From contig NZ_SMLZ01000114.1 of NCBI RefSeq assembly GCF_009711415.1, positions 1-61,530 of the forward strand: 61,530 nucleotides of DNA, read 5' to 3'. Source of the stretch: Roseibium denhamense. GTDB lineage: Bacteria > Pseudomonadota > Alphaproteobacteria > Rhizobiales > Stappiaceae. Below, one piece after another: positions 54,952 to 61,530 of this stretch. Under the pieces are notes generated by a model that worked only from the letters and a program-made list of their open reading frames with translations, did no database searches and had not been told where the DNA came from. Within the stretch, counting starts at the first letter, position 1. Each line of letters begins with the position of its first letter. Both the position numbers and the translations under genes were made by a program.

Positions 54952-56502
54952 CTAGCTCTTGCGCTCAACCGTCAAACGCACGCTGCCCCGGTTGTTGAAG
55001 TACATCTGCCAGGCGTCATTGGCATAACAATAGAGATAGCCGTCGCTCTTCACGTCGATCTCGACGCCGTCGCCGATCAGGAAAGCGGTATGCTCGATCG
55101 TACGGCCATCCTTTCCGACACCAAAACCGTCTGATATCACGCCGATCAATGCAAACCACGGCCAGTCCTCGTGACGGCGGGTCATCACGAAATCGGCGTG
55201 CTCATTGCCGGTCAGGCGCTTGTAGAAATTCTCGACCGATCCCCAGGCAGATGCCGCCATTTGAAAGAGTTCGGCAGGATTGAATTTTCCATCATCCGTT
55301 CCGCCCGGACCGCATTTGATAGAGGCATCCTTCCATTGACCCGAGGCCGCAAGCCTGTAGGTCTCGCCCTTTTTCAGAAACAACCCCGTCGGGTTCCATT
55401 TTTCCTGGGCAAACACATCGGTTTCATACCGCTTAGACACATCAAGATGACGGGAAGGCCAGAAATGAGGTTGCGCCAAAGGCGGATTTTTGGCCCGCTC
55501 GATTGAAGACGCGTGGAATGTCTTGGTTGCCTGTTCATCGAAGGAAAGAAACGGCACCGGGCGTGGGCGGGTTTTAAGGCTCGCATAAATGCCGGATACC
55601 GAGTTGTGCAAGACACCCCGTGGATCCGGTTTCACCTGTTCCGCGGCACCGGACCGGAAAGCGAGGCCGCAGGCTGCGGCTTCGGCCATCATCCAGCCCA
55701 GCGCCCCGTCGGAAAGGCCGGTCTGTAGATGTCCGCCACCGACGTCGGAGTGGTTGCCCGGAAACCAGATCTGTTTTTCATCGGTAGTATTCGACGTCTT
55801 TGTCCAAAGCGTCGGCGCAAACGTTTGACGGGTTTCGTCCATCGCCACGGCATGGCGTGCGTACCGGATAATCGGCCCGAGTTCTGTATCATGGAAGCTG
55901 TGCTTCGACGGGTCATCGAAGAGATTGAGCAGCTCCGCTTCATCCGGAATTCCAAGGGCTCCGACGGTGTCCCAAACGCCCAGGAAGTGGACTTGGGTCT
56001 TGCCTGCGCCTGACTTTCCGCTGTCCGTGTTGTGATACCTGAGAGATTTCAGCCTTTTCCGCTCTTCAGGTTTCTTGCGGTAGTTCTCAAAGACCTTTTC
56101 CACCCGTTCCCACAAGGTATCGTCGGACAGGTTGGCAGCCGTTAGGTCCAAAAGACCGCATGCCGAAATCATGCCAGCGAGGCTCCGCACGGTGTAGGCG
56201 CCGCGGCTGAAGCCGAAAAGAAAGATCTGGTCACCGTCACGGTACCGGCTCCCGAGCCAGCGATAGGCGCTTTTGATGTTGTCATCGAGGCCCGCGCCCA
56301 TGCCGCCGCCGACAATCTTGTTCCACCAGCCGCCATCCGTACCGACACCGGGGTGATAATAAGCCTGCTGTTCGATGCCGTTGCCGTCGGCATCCGCCAC
56401 CGCTCCATGGATCTTGGCGACATTGGTTGGTGTTGGAATGCCACCTTCAGTCTTGTCATAAGTTGCCCAAGTGCCGTCACAGCACACAATCAGATTTGCC
56501 AT
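54952..56502 (-). CDS. DUF2235 alpha/beta-hydrolase (Tle1-like phospholipase domain)
   Basis: 516 residues from ATG 56502, with GGGGAGG well placed; seven more residues are possible upstream. N-terminal LIVCCDGTWATYDK, QQAYYHPGVGTDGG, the nucleophile elbow FLFGFSRGAYTVRSLAG and the VGALGIPDE and NHSDVGGGH blocks define DUF2235, the domain of some T6SS phospholipase effectors and of cytoplasmic hydrolases. The C-terminal ~200 residues are a separate part. No T6SS gene is nearby, so an effector role is not supported. Its TAG stop lies in the CTAG flank of the MITE-like element. Confidence 0.87.
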   Translation of the reverse strand: MANLIVCCDGTWATYDKTEGGIPTPTNVAKIHGAVADADGNGIEQQAYYHPGVGTDGGWWNKIVGGGMGAGLDDNIKSAYRWLGSRYRDGDQIFLFGFSRGAYTVRSLAGMISACGLLDLTAANLSDDTLWERVEKVFENYRKKPEERKRLKSLRYHNTDSGKSGAGKTQVHFLGVWDTVGALGIPDEAELLNLFDDPSKHSFHDTELGPIIRYARHAVAMDETRQTFAPTLWTKTSNTTDEKQIWFPGNHSDVGGGHLQTGLSDGALGWMMAEAAACGLAFRSGAAEQVKPDPRGVLHNSVSGIYASLKTRPRPVPFLSFDEQATKTFHASSIERAKNPPLAQPHFWPSRHLDVSKRYETDVFAQEKWNPTGLFLKKGETYRLAASGQWKDASIKCGPGGTDDGKFNPAELFQMAASAWGSVENFYKRLTGNEHADFVMTRRHEDWPWFALIGVISDGFGVGKDGRTIEHTAFLIGDGVEIDVKSDGYLYCYANDAWQMYFNNRGSVRLTVERKS

Positions 56503-56691
56503 GAGACGTCCTCCCCACCTCAAAACTCAATCAAATGTAACAAAAATATTTTTCGCAACCTAAATGATTAGGCCCTATTTCCCCGTAAGGCGCAAGCGCC
56601 GTGGCGGCCTCGGCCGACTTTCCGGGCCCAACAAATTGCAAATGAAGCAGTCATGGCATTGGGACAAACAGCCAGACACCTGGCCATGCGC

Positions 56692-57576
56692 TCAGAGCGA
56701 CAAGATGAGATCGCGCAGTGCCGGTTCTTTCATCCGCTCCGCCGCGAGCAGAGGAGAAAGCCACGTGCGGCCCCGGTGGCGCTCTTCCCAGGCTGTCCCC
56801 GTCAACACCGTCGTCACGTCCATGGAGAACACGGTGACCTCGCAGGCCGCACCCCACTTCGCATACCGGTAATGCCCAAGGGGGGTGGAGCTAATGGAAC
56901 CTGCAACGCCGGCCTCCTCGCGGGCCTCCACCGCCGCCGATGCCGAAGGCGATAAGCCGGGCTCCACAATCCCTTTCGGAATTGTCCAATAACGCCCGCT
57001 GGAAGACCGGACGATCAGCACCTCGGTCCCAATGCCAGTGCGGCGGACAGGGATCACAGCCGATTGGTGGTAGTAATAGGCGGGCCGCTCCCGCCGGTCC
57101 GGCCCATCTGGCGCCGGATAAGGAAAATGGTCGGGAAGGTCCTTCGGATTGACTTGGCCAAGCACGCGAACCGCTTCTGGTGCACTCTTCAGGCACAACA
57201 GCACACCCGCTCCAATCTGCATGTCCAGCTCCGGAAGCAGGCCAAACGACCGGACAAGCGTGCGAATGGATGATGCCGGCGCGACGACGAGGTTTGGTCC
57301 TTTTTGACGGATGAAAGTATGCGCGGCGGAGCCAATATCCGATGCAGCGCCAATATCCCGCGCCGTCCACCCAGCTGCCTTGAGTGATTTTTCAGCGCTC
57401 ACGCGGGAGCGCAAATGATTTGACGAGACTACCTGTTCAGGACGGAGCCCTTCACGGCCGAGATAGGCGCCGATCTTTTGGGCTTGCCGTTTTCCCTTGG
57501 TGCGAAGCGGCCGGTCGACAGGGTCTCCTGAGAAGTCTTTTTTTCCCGCGCCCGCACATAGTAACAACAGATCCAT
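56692..57576 (-). CDS. degenerate histidine-phosphatase domain fused to Nudix domain
   Basis: 294 residues from ATG 57576 (a GTG is adjacent). Residues ~1-150 match SixA-like histidine phosphatases (RPLRTKGKRQAQKIGAYL; PEQVVSSNHLRSRVSAEK), but the catalytic Arg-His at positions 7-8 is replaced by Cys-Ala (LLLCAGAGKK), so phosphatase activity is unlikely. Residues ~165-294 are a Nudix fold (YWTIPKGIVEPG; AAVEAREEAGVAG) in which the first Glu and the Arg of the Nudix box are changed to Leu and Val; the REEAG glutamates remain. A phosphatase/Nudix fusion is known (inorganic polyphosphate or Ap4A-type); the loss of the phosphatase motif is notable. Confidence 0.75.
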   Translation of the reverse strand: MDLLLLCAGAGKKDFSGDPVDRPLRTKGKRQAQKIGAYLGREGLRPEQVVSSNHLRSRVSAEKSLKAAGWTARDIGAASDIGSAAHTFIRQKGPNLVVAPASSIRTLVRSFGLLPELDMQIGAGVLLCLKSAPEAVRVLGQVNPKDLPDHFPYPAPDGPDRRERPAYYYHQSAVIPVRRTGIGTEVLIVRSSSGRYWTIPKGIVEPGLSPSASAAVEAREEAGVAGSISSTPLGHYRYAKWGAACEVTVFSMDVTTVLTGTAWEERHRGRTWLSPLLAAERMKEPALRDLILSL

Positions 57577-57760
57577 CACGCCCCCGGGAAAAGCGCACAT
57601 CTGGAGAGCGCTTTTCAGGCAAGTATATGCGGAAGATCCGCAAAGGCGCAAACAGTGCGTCAAGTTGGGAGCATTCGGCCGCAACTGATTTTCCGCCAAT
57701 CGCTGATTGATCTCATCGTGCCAACGCGGCTTCTCAGCGTTTACTTGAACGCAGGATCCG

Positions 57761-58303
57761 CTAATAGGCTGAAGAACCGGGCTGTCTCAATGCCATCAGC
57801 AGTGCCCGTTCCGGCCAGCTGTCACGCCCGCCGCGTGCCCGGATTTCGCGCAACTGGGCAAGCGCTGCGTCCCGCTGGCCACGTTCGGCATATCCCATTC
57901 CAAGATATGACCGGGCCGGCCGGTTGTTGGGATCGATTTGCAACGCTGCCTGATAATAATGAATCGCCAGAGGCCAGTTTCCCGACCGGCGGGCTATGAA
58001 ACCGCGATAAGTCAAAACCCTTGGGTCGGCCTGATCGGAAACAGAGTCCAAAGCGAGAGTGGCGCTTTCCAGCCGACCCGCATAAGCAAGTTCGCGGGCA
58101 GCCCGGAACATCTCCTGATCATCAAAAAAACCGGCCTTCACTTCAAAACACCGCTCGCTCTCAGGGTCCCACGCGGTCCCATCCGGGCATTCGGTAGATG
58201 TCGGGGTGGGTTTGGGAGGTGTCTCTTCCTCATCCAGAAGCACTGCGTTGGCACACTGAAACGGATAGAAAGCGAGAAATGCAGCAACTGGAAGCCATTT
58301 CAT
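57761..58303 (-). CDS. secreted TPR protein
   Basis: 180 residues from ATG 58303. A signal peptide (MKWLPVAAFLAFYPFQCANA), a Pro/Thr linker, a CPDGTAWDPESERC disulfide-like loop, then TPR units at about 75-175 (REL.YAGRLESAT; GNWPLAIHYYQAALQIDPNNRPARSYLGMGYAERGQRDAALAQL). A periplasmic TPR protein of unknown partners. It lies between the phosphatase/Nudix fusion and a TetR gene, all minus strand. Confidence 0.82.
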   Translation of the reverse strand: MKWLPVAAFLAFYPFQCANAVLLDEEETPPKPTPTSTECPDGTAWDPESERCFEVKAGFFDDQEMFRAARELAYAGRLESATLALDSVSDQADPRVLTYRGFIARRSGNWPLAIHYYQAALQIDPNNRPARSYLGMGYAERGQRDAALAQLREIRARGGRDSWPERALLMALRQPGSSAY

Positions 58304-58480
58304 GAACGTTCGCTCCAACAAGACAATTGGTATTCCGGATGCCATCAACGGCTCGCACCACCTGGTCCAGCGCTATCCCCGGCGATTGAAGGGCACCAAT
58401 ACATCACACCTAATCCGGCTGCCTAGCGGATAGATACGACCGGAACATCTCGGGCGACAAACCGTTCTTTTGAAAAACTC

Positions 58481-59086
58481 CTAGTTTTCACCGCGATAGG
58501 AATATTCCGGAAACACCTCCCAGATACTTGGGACTGGCATGCCAGATGCGTCATCATCGATTTGGCCGGAGTTAAGAAGGGTGGCATAACCGTGAACCAG
58601 GGACCACAGCATGATCTCTGTGCGCCATTGTGCATCAGGTGTGTCAGCCTTGTCCCAATCCAGGCCCTTAGAAATATCCACCAGAACGCTGTAACTGTCC
58701 TGCGCGGCACTCTGCACGTCTTCGCTTTTAAAGTCGCAATACTCCGGCGAAAACATGATCCGGAAGAGTTCCGGATGCGCCTGCGCAAACCGGACATACC
58801 CTTCCGCTGCTGCCCGTAGTTTGTCCATCCGGCTTGACGCTGTCGAAAGTCCCGCTCGCATTTCCGCCGCAAACCGGCGGAACCCCTCCGCACCGATTGC
58901 GGTCATAAGACCTTTCATCGATCCAAAATGGTTTTTGGGTGCCGTATGGCTGACACCAACCTTGGCCGCCAAGGCTCTCAGAGACAGCCCGGACACTCCA
59001 TCGGTTTCGATTATGCCCAGCCCAGCCTCCAAAAGGGCATTTCGAAGATCACCGTGATGATATTTTTTTCTATTATTTACAGTCAT
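58481..59086 (-). CDS. TetR/AcrR-family regulator
   Basis: 201 residues. HTH at about residues 8-55 with KYHHGDLRNALLEAGLGIIETDGVSGLSLRALAAKVGVSHTAPKNHFG, then a WHG/TetR_C_33-like domain with HPELFRIMFSPEY and LWSLVHGYATLL. It is divergent from the ABA4-like gene across 97 AT-rich bp, so control of that gene and its own is likely. ACTGTAAATA occurs at its start codon and again next to the neighbour. Confidence 0.9.
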   Translation of the reverse strand: MTVNNRKKYHHGDLRNALLEAGLGIIETDGVSGLSLRALAAKVGVSHTAPKNHFGSMKGLMTAIGAEGFRRFAAEMRAGLSTASSRMDKLRAAAEGYVRFAQAHPELFRIMFSPEYCDFKSEDVQSAAQDSYSVLVDISKGLDWDKADTPDAQWRTEIMLWSLVHGYATLLNSGQIDDDASGMPVPSIWEVFPEYSYRGEN

Positions 59087-59162
59087 TTACCAGACAAATC
59101 TTTCCAATGGAAATATTTTAGTGGTCTACGAGACGATTTCATGCTTATAACACGATATCAAA

Positions 59163-59172
59163 TATTTACAGT
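59163..59172. promoter_or_regulatory. direct repeat TATTTACAGT, second copy (operator candidate)
   Basis: TATTTACAGT at 59163-59172 repeats exactly at 59074-59083, at the 5' end of the TetR gene, 89 bp apart. One copy precedes the ABA4-like start by 11 bp. It could be half of an operator for the TetR protein; the evidence is only the repetition and position. Confidence 0.25.
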
Positions 59173-59183
59173 GGATATATTAG

Positions 59184-59621
59184 ATGCCGCTCGACCAGAT
59201 TTTTTCTCTTTCCGGCAGCCTGGCCATGCTTGGGTGGATCATACTGGTATTGGCGCCACGGCGATGGGCCTGGTTGAACGCCGTCCCACGTTTGGTGATT
59301 CCATTCGCGCTGTCCCTTGTCTATGCCGGGTTCATTCTGGCCTATTTTGCCGAGTCCGGCGGAGGGTATGGATCGCTTGAAGAGGTGAGACAGCTGTTTT
59401 CCCTGGAAGAGCTTATGCTGGCCGGATGGGTCCACTATCTCGCGTTTGACTTAATGATTGGGGCCGTTCTCGCGGACCGGATGGACACCGTCGGGATGCA
59501 AAGAACTGTCCAGGCTCCGATCCTTTTCATGACCTTCATGTTCGGCCCGGTCGGAGTTCTCCTGGCCTTCGTGACGGAAGGCACCTTGAGACTTCTGCCG
59601 CGACACCTTGCAAAGGCCTGA
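59184..59621 (+). CDS. ABA4-like (DUF4281) membrane protein
   Basis: 145 residues, four membrane segments. SGSLAMLGWIILVLAPR at the start, GWVHYLAFDLMIGAVLADR, and the MTFMFGPVGVLLAF end are the ABA4/DUF4281 pattern. Plant ABA4 acts in neoxanthin synthesis; bacterial members are of unknown function. It starts the pair with the 7-TM gene 4 bp after its stop and faces the TetR gene. Confidence 0.85.
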   Translation: MPLDQIFSLSGSLAMLGWIILVLAPRRWAWLNAVPRLVIPFALSLVYAGFILAYFAESGGGYGSLEEVRQLFSLEELMLAGWVHYLAFDLMIGAVLADRMDTVGMQRTVQAPILFMTFMFGPVGVLLAFVTEGTLRLLPRHLAKA

Positions 59622-59625
59622 TCCG

Positions 59626-60420
59626 ATGACCTTTTCAAATCCATTAATAGAAACACGGGCACATGTCCGCCTCAGCGCGGCGTTGACCGGATTTTCAATC
59701 GCGTTGGCCGTTCTCGCATCGGCCGCCCACATCGCCGACCCGAGGCTTCTGGACGGCGTTCCGGTTTGGGCCAAGCCGTTCAAGTTCTCCGTTTCGTTTG
59801 CGGCTTTATTCGCAACATTTTTATGGCTGGAAAACCGCCTCTCTCAGTCTTGGCGCAATGGCTGGGTCGTCACGATAACCATTTCCGTCATGGCAATCTG
59901 CTTCGCAGCAGAGATGTCCTACATATTCTACCAGGCAGGCTTAGCTGAAGCGTCCCACTTCAATACCTCGACCCCATTCCACACGTTCATGTATCAGGTG
60001 GTCATGTTTTTGGGCGCCTTGACCCTGATTGTGGGTATTGCCGTTTACGGCGCGGCTGCCGCTCTCGACAAAAACGCTGACTTGCCACCAGGGATCCGCC
60101 AAGGGGTCATTTGGGGGTTTGGCCTGTCCTTCCTTCTGACCCTGATCGTTGCCGGTTACATGGGCGCAAACGAAAGCAACCATGTTGGAATTCCGGGACC
60201 GGGCACCGGAAAGATCCCGGTTGCCGGATGGTCCTTGAGTGGCGGAGATTTGCGCCCGGCCCATTTCCTCGCCCTCCATGCCATGCAGGTACTGCCTGTC
60301 ATTGGCTGGCTGGCGGACCGGTACAAACCGAGGCGGGCGCAGCGTTTCGTGATCCTTGCAGCGCTCGGGTACAGTCTTCTCACGATGGGCGTATTCGCTG
60401 CAGCGCTGTCCGCTAGTTAA
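59626..60420 (+). CDS. seven-helix membrane protein of unknown function
   Basis: 264 residues from ATG 59626. About seven hydrophobic segments, a conserved PVWAKPFKFSVSFA block after the first helix, an AAEMSYIFYQAG motif with acidic residues inside the membrane, and HFLALHAMQVLPVIGWLADRY near the end. It follows the ABA4-like gene by 4 bp, so the two are cotranscribed. The final 8 bp overlap the convergent YHS gene. I do not recognise the family. Confidence 0.75.
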   Translation: MTFSNPLIETRAHVRLSAALTGFSIALAVLASAAHIADPRLLDGVPVWAKPFKFSVSFAALFATFLWLENRLSQSWRNGWVVTITISVMAICFAAEMSYIFYQAGLAEASHFNTSTPFHTFMYQVVMFLGALTLIVGIAVYGAAAALDKNADLPPGIRQGVIWGFGLSFLLTLIVAGYMGANESNHVGIPGPGTGKIPVAGWSLSGGDLRPAHFLALHAMQVLPVIGWLADRYKPRRAQRFVILAALGYSLLTMGVFAAALSAS

Positions 60421-60853
60421 GACTTGGCCAATTCTGGTTGGCCTTTGCGATATGGCCAGGAATATCCCGGTTCCAGGTGCGCTGAACCGATCTTGAATAG
60501 TTGAGATAAAGCTTACCTTTCACGACCTTATAGGCGAGCGGATCAACACCGACCTTGTAGCCACGGGAAACGCCAAAAGCGCAAAAGCCGTCATATTGCG
60601 GCGCATAGCGGGCCGGATTTGCCTTGAACGCATCCCTGTTTTGCGCATTGGCAAACCGGTAGGTCAGCCCCCGGTGGGACGCAGTAAGATCGCCTGTTCC
60701 TTTTTGAGGCGCGCGTCCGGAAAAATAGGACACCGGATCATAACCGGTTAGAGCCAGCGGATCCTTAGCCTTTGCAGATGGTACATAAGCGCCAGCAAGC
60801 GCCATTCCCGCCCCGGCAAAGCAGACTTTTAGAAACGAACGGCGCGCGATCAT
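60413..60853 (-). CDS. Tat-exported YHS-domain protein
   Basis: 146 residues. A Tat signal (ARRSFLKVCFAGAGMALAGA) and a YHS domain (PLALTGYDPVSYFSGRAP; YRFANAQNRDAFKANPARYAPQYDGFCAFGVS), the version that lacks a P-type ATPase. YHS domains are taken to bind metal; here the single Cys of GFCAF remains. It is read from upstream of the double HxlR regulator, 106 bp away. Confidence 0.88.
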   Translation of the reverse strand: MIARRSFLKVCFAGAGMALAGAYVPSAKAKDPLALTGYDPVSYFSGRAPQKGTGDLTASHRGLTYRFANAQNRDAFKANPARYAPQYDGFCAFGVSRGYKVGVDPLAYKVVKGKLYLNYSRSVQRTWNRDIPGHIAKANQNWPSLN

Positions 60854-60959
60854 GCTTCTCTCCTCCGATCAGTTGGCTGTCGTTCTTGAAATGATCACCG
60901 GGCGGCTAACGATCAATCCACAATCACGTGACCGTACCCGTGACCGGGGAAAGCTGCTT

Positions 60960-61514
60960 TCACGGACCATCTTGAAGAGCAAGCACCTGCGGGGCAGTGA
61001 TCTCGCTGATCCGTTTTCCCAAGTTGATAGAACTGTAAAGCGGTCTTGGAGGCCGCGTCGACGGCAGGACCTGACGAAAGACCCATTGGCGCTCTTCCAT
61101 CGACTGCAACGACTTCGACAGGGCTCTGTCGGTAATCTGCGGAAGGGTCCGTCTCAAGTCATTAAAAAATCGCGGCTGATGAAGGGATGTGAGCACGGGT
61201 AGGGTCCAGGCACGGCGCAGCAGATCCCTGTCTTCGTCTTGAGCAAGCCCCTGTATCTCATGCGCCAGGCTGGCCGCTTCTTGACCAATCGGCGTCAACC
61301 GGCACTCAGGACGAAGCGGATGGCCGTGACCAGGATTTCGCTCAAGCAAACGCAAGGCCATGAGATGGTTCAAACTTTGCGAAAACGCAGTGCGTGTGGC
61401 CCCTGTCGCCGTGAGCAGCGCAGCTTGGCGTCCAGGCACTCCTTCATGGAGGCTTGCCAGGATCGGCAAAGCCCAGGCTTTGGCAGTGATGTTGACAAAC
61501 AGATTTATGTCCAT
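60960..61514 (-). CDS. HxlR-type regulator with two tandem winged-helix domains
   Basis: 184 residues. Two halves (about residues 10-80 and 100-178) start alike: KAWALPILASLHEG and RAWTLPVLTSLHQP. Each has the HxlR helix-turn-helix plan; the second is closer to consensus (FFNDLRRTLPQITDRALSKSLQSMEE; PPRPLYSS). So this is an internal duplication where most HxlR proteins have one domain and dimerise. Likely regulates the downstream YHS gene. Starts 16 bp before the window end; upstream sequence is outside. Confidence 0.8.
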   Translation of the reverse strand: MDINLFVNITAKAWALPILASLHEGVPGRQAALLTATGATRTAFSQSLNHLMALRLLERNPGHGHPLRPECRLTPIGQEAASLAHEIQGLAQDEDRDLLRRAWTLPVLTSLHQPRFFNDLRRTLPQITDRALSKSLQSMEERQWVFRQVLPSTRPPRPLYSSINLGKRISEITAPQVLALQDGP

Positions 61515-61530
61515 AAAGTATAGTTAGTAT

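Noticed and set aside
54952..56502. Type VI secretion effector module
   Set aside because: The DUF2235 domain occurs in T6SS lipases, but no VgrG, PAAR, adaptor or immunity gene is adjacent, so the label was not used.

Overview
The window reads as a chromosomal segment of an alphaproteobacterium of the Hyphomicrobiales, most like the Stappiaceae (Roseibium/Labrenzia type). Grounds: a cobS-cobT pair beside a J-domain gene and a BolA gene; aroK-aroB followed by a CNNM/CorC gene, divergent from xerD; mesaconyl-CoA hydratase of the ethylmalonyl-CoA pathway; an imuA-imuB-dnaE2 cassette with the alphaproteobacterial LexA box GAAC-N7-GAAC; and moderately high GC with dense, often ATGA-overlapping genes. 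Genus-level placement is inference. There is no phage, plasmid, CRISPR or rRNA; one tRNA (Gly-GCC) is present.

Layout. 0.4-4.7 kb: NmrA-type oxidoreductase divergent from a LysR regulator, a small secreted protein, mesaconyl-CoA hydratase and an HD-domain protein. 4.7-8.3 kb (minus): YafK-like L,D-transpeptidase lipoprotein, accA, DUF3108 protein. 8.5-9.7 kb (plus): rpmB with a clear promoter, then a queuosine-precursor transporter. 9.7-18 kb: phytase-like esterase, cobT, cobS, J-domain protein, BolA, CNNM, aroB, aroK. 18-21 kb (plus): a 47-residue membrane protein coupled to xerD, then an acyl-CoA synthetase. 20.9-23.3 kb (minus): polysaccharide flippase and a frameshifted FemAB/CelD-like acyltransferase. 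23.6-29.6 kb: the SOS mutasome imuA-imuB-dnaE2 behind two tandem LexA boxes. 29.6-36.2 kb: TetR regulator, YchJ-like protein, EEP-family hydrolase, cytochrome c, a gamma-glutamyltransferase with a C-terminal frameshift, and a thuA-like/Gfo-Idh pair behind a perfect LacI-type operator. 36.5-42 kb: tRNA-Gly, Ala-tRNA(Pro) editing protein, Gly-rich thioredoxin-TPR protein, Lon-N protein, Trm112-like protein, YggT, MipA/OmpV, pentapeptide protein. 42-47 kb (minus): patatin phospholipase, 3-hydroxybutyrate dehydrogenase, three tandem paralogous membrane proteins. 47-54 kb: ispG, pdxY, DUF429, a membrane alpha/beta hydrolase, then queC-queD-queE-queF. 54-61.5 kb: thioredoxin-like protein, a 262-bp MITE-like element abutting the stop of a DUF2235 hydrolase, a pseudo-phosphatase/Nudix fusion, a TPR lipoprotein-sized protein, TetR/ABA4-like/7-TM genes, a Tat-exported YHS protein and a tandem-duplicated HxlR regulator.

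Functionally, queCDEF makes preQ1 de novo while the YhhQ-type transporter imports queuosine precursors, so the strain appears to have both routes. Most of the rest is housekeeping. No single undescribed multi-gene system stands out. The most unusual items are the MITE-like element at a CTAG site, a ~40-bp interspersed repeat seen twice, the tandem membrane-protein paralogues, the dead-phosphatase/Nudix fusion, the double HxlR protein, the 47-residue xerD leader gene, and two single-base frameshifts in G/C homopolymers that may be assembly errors.
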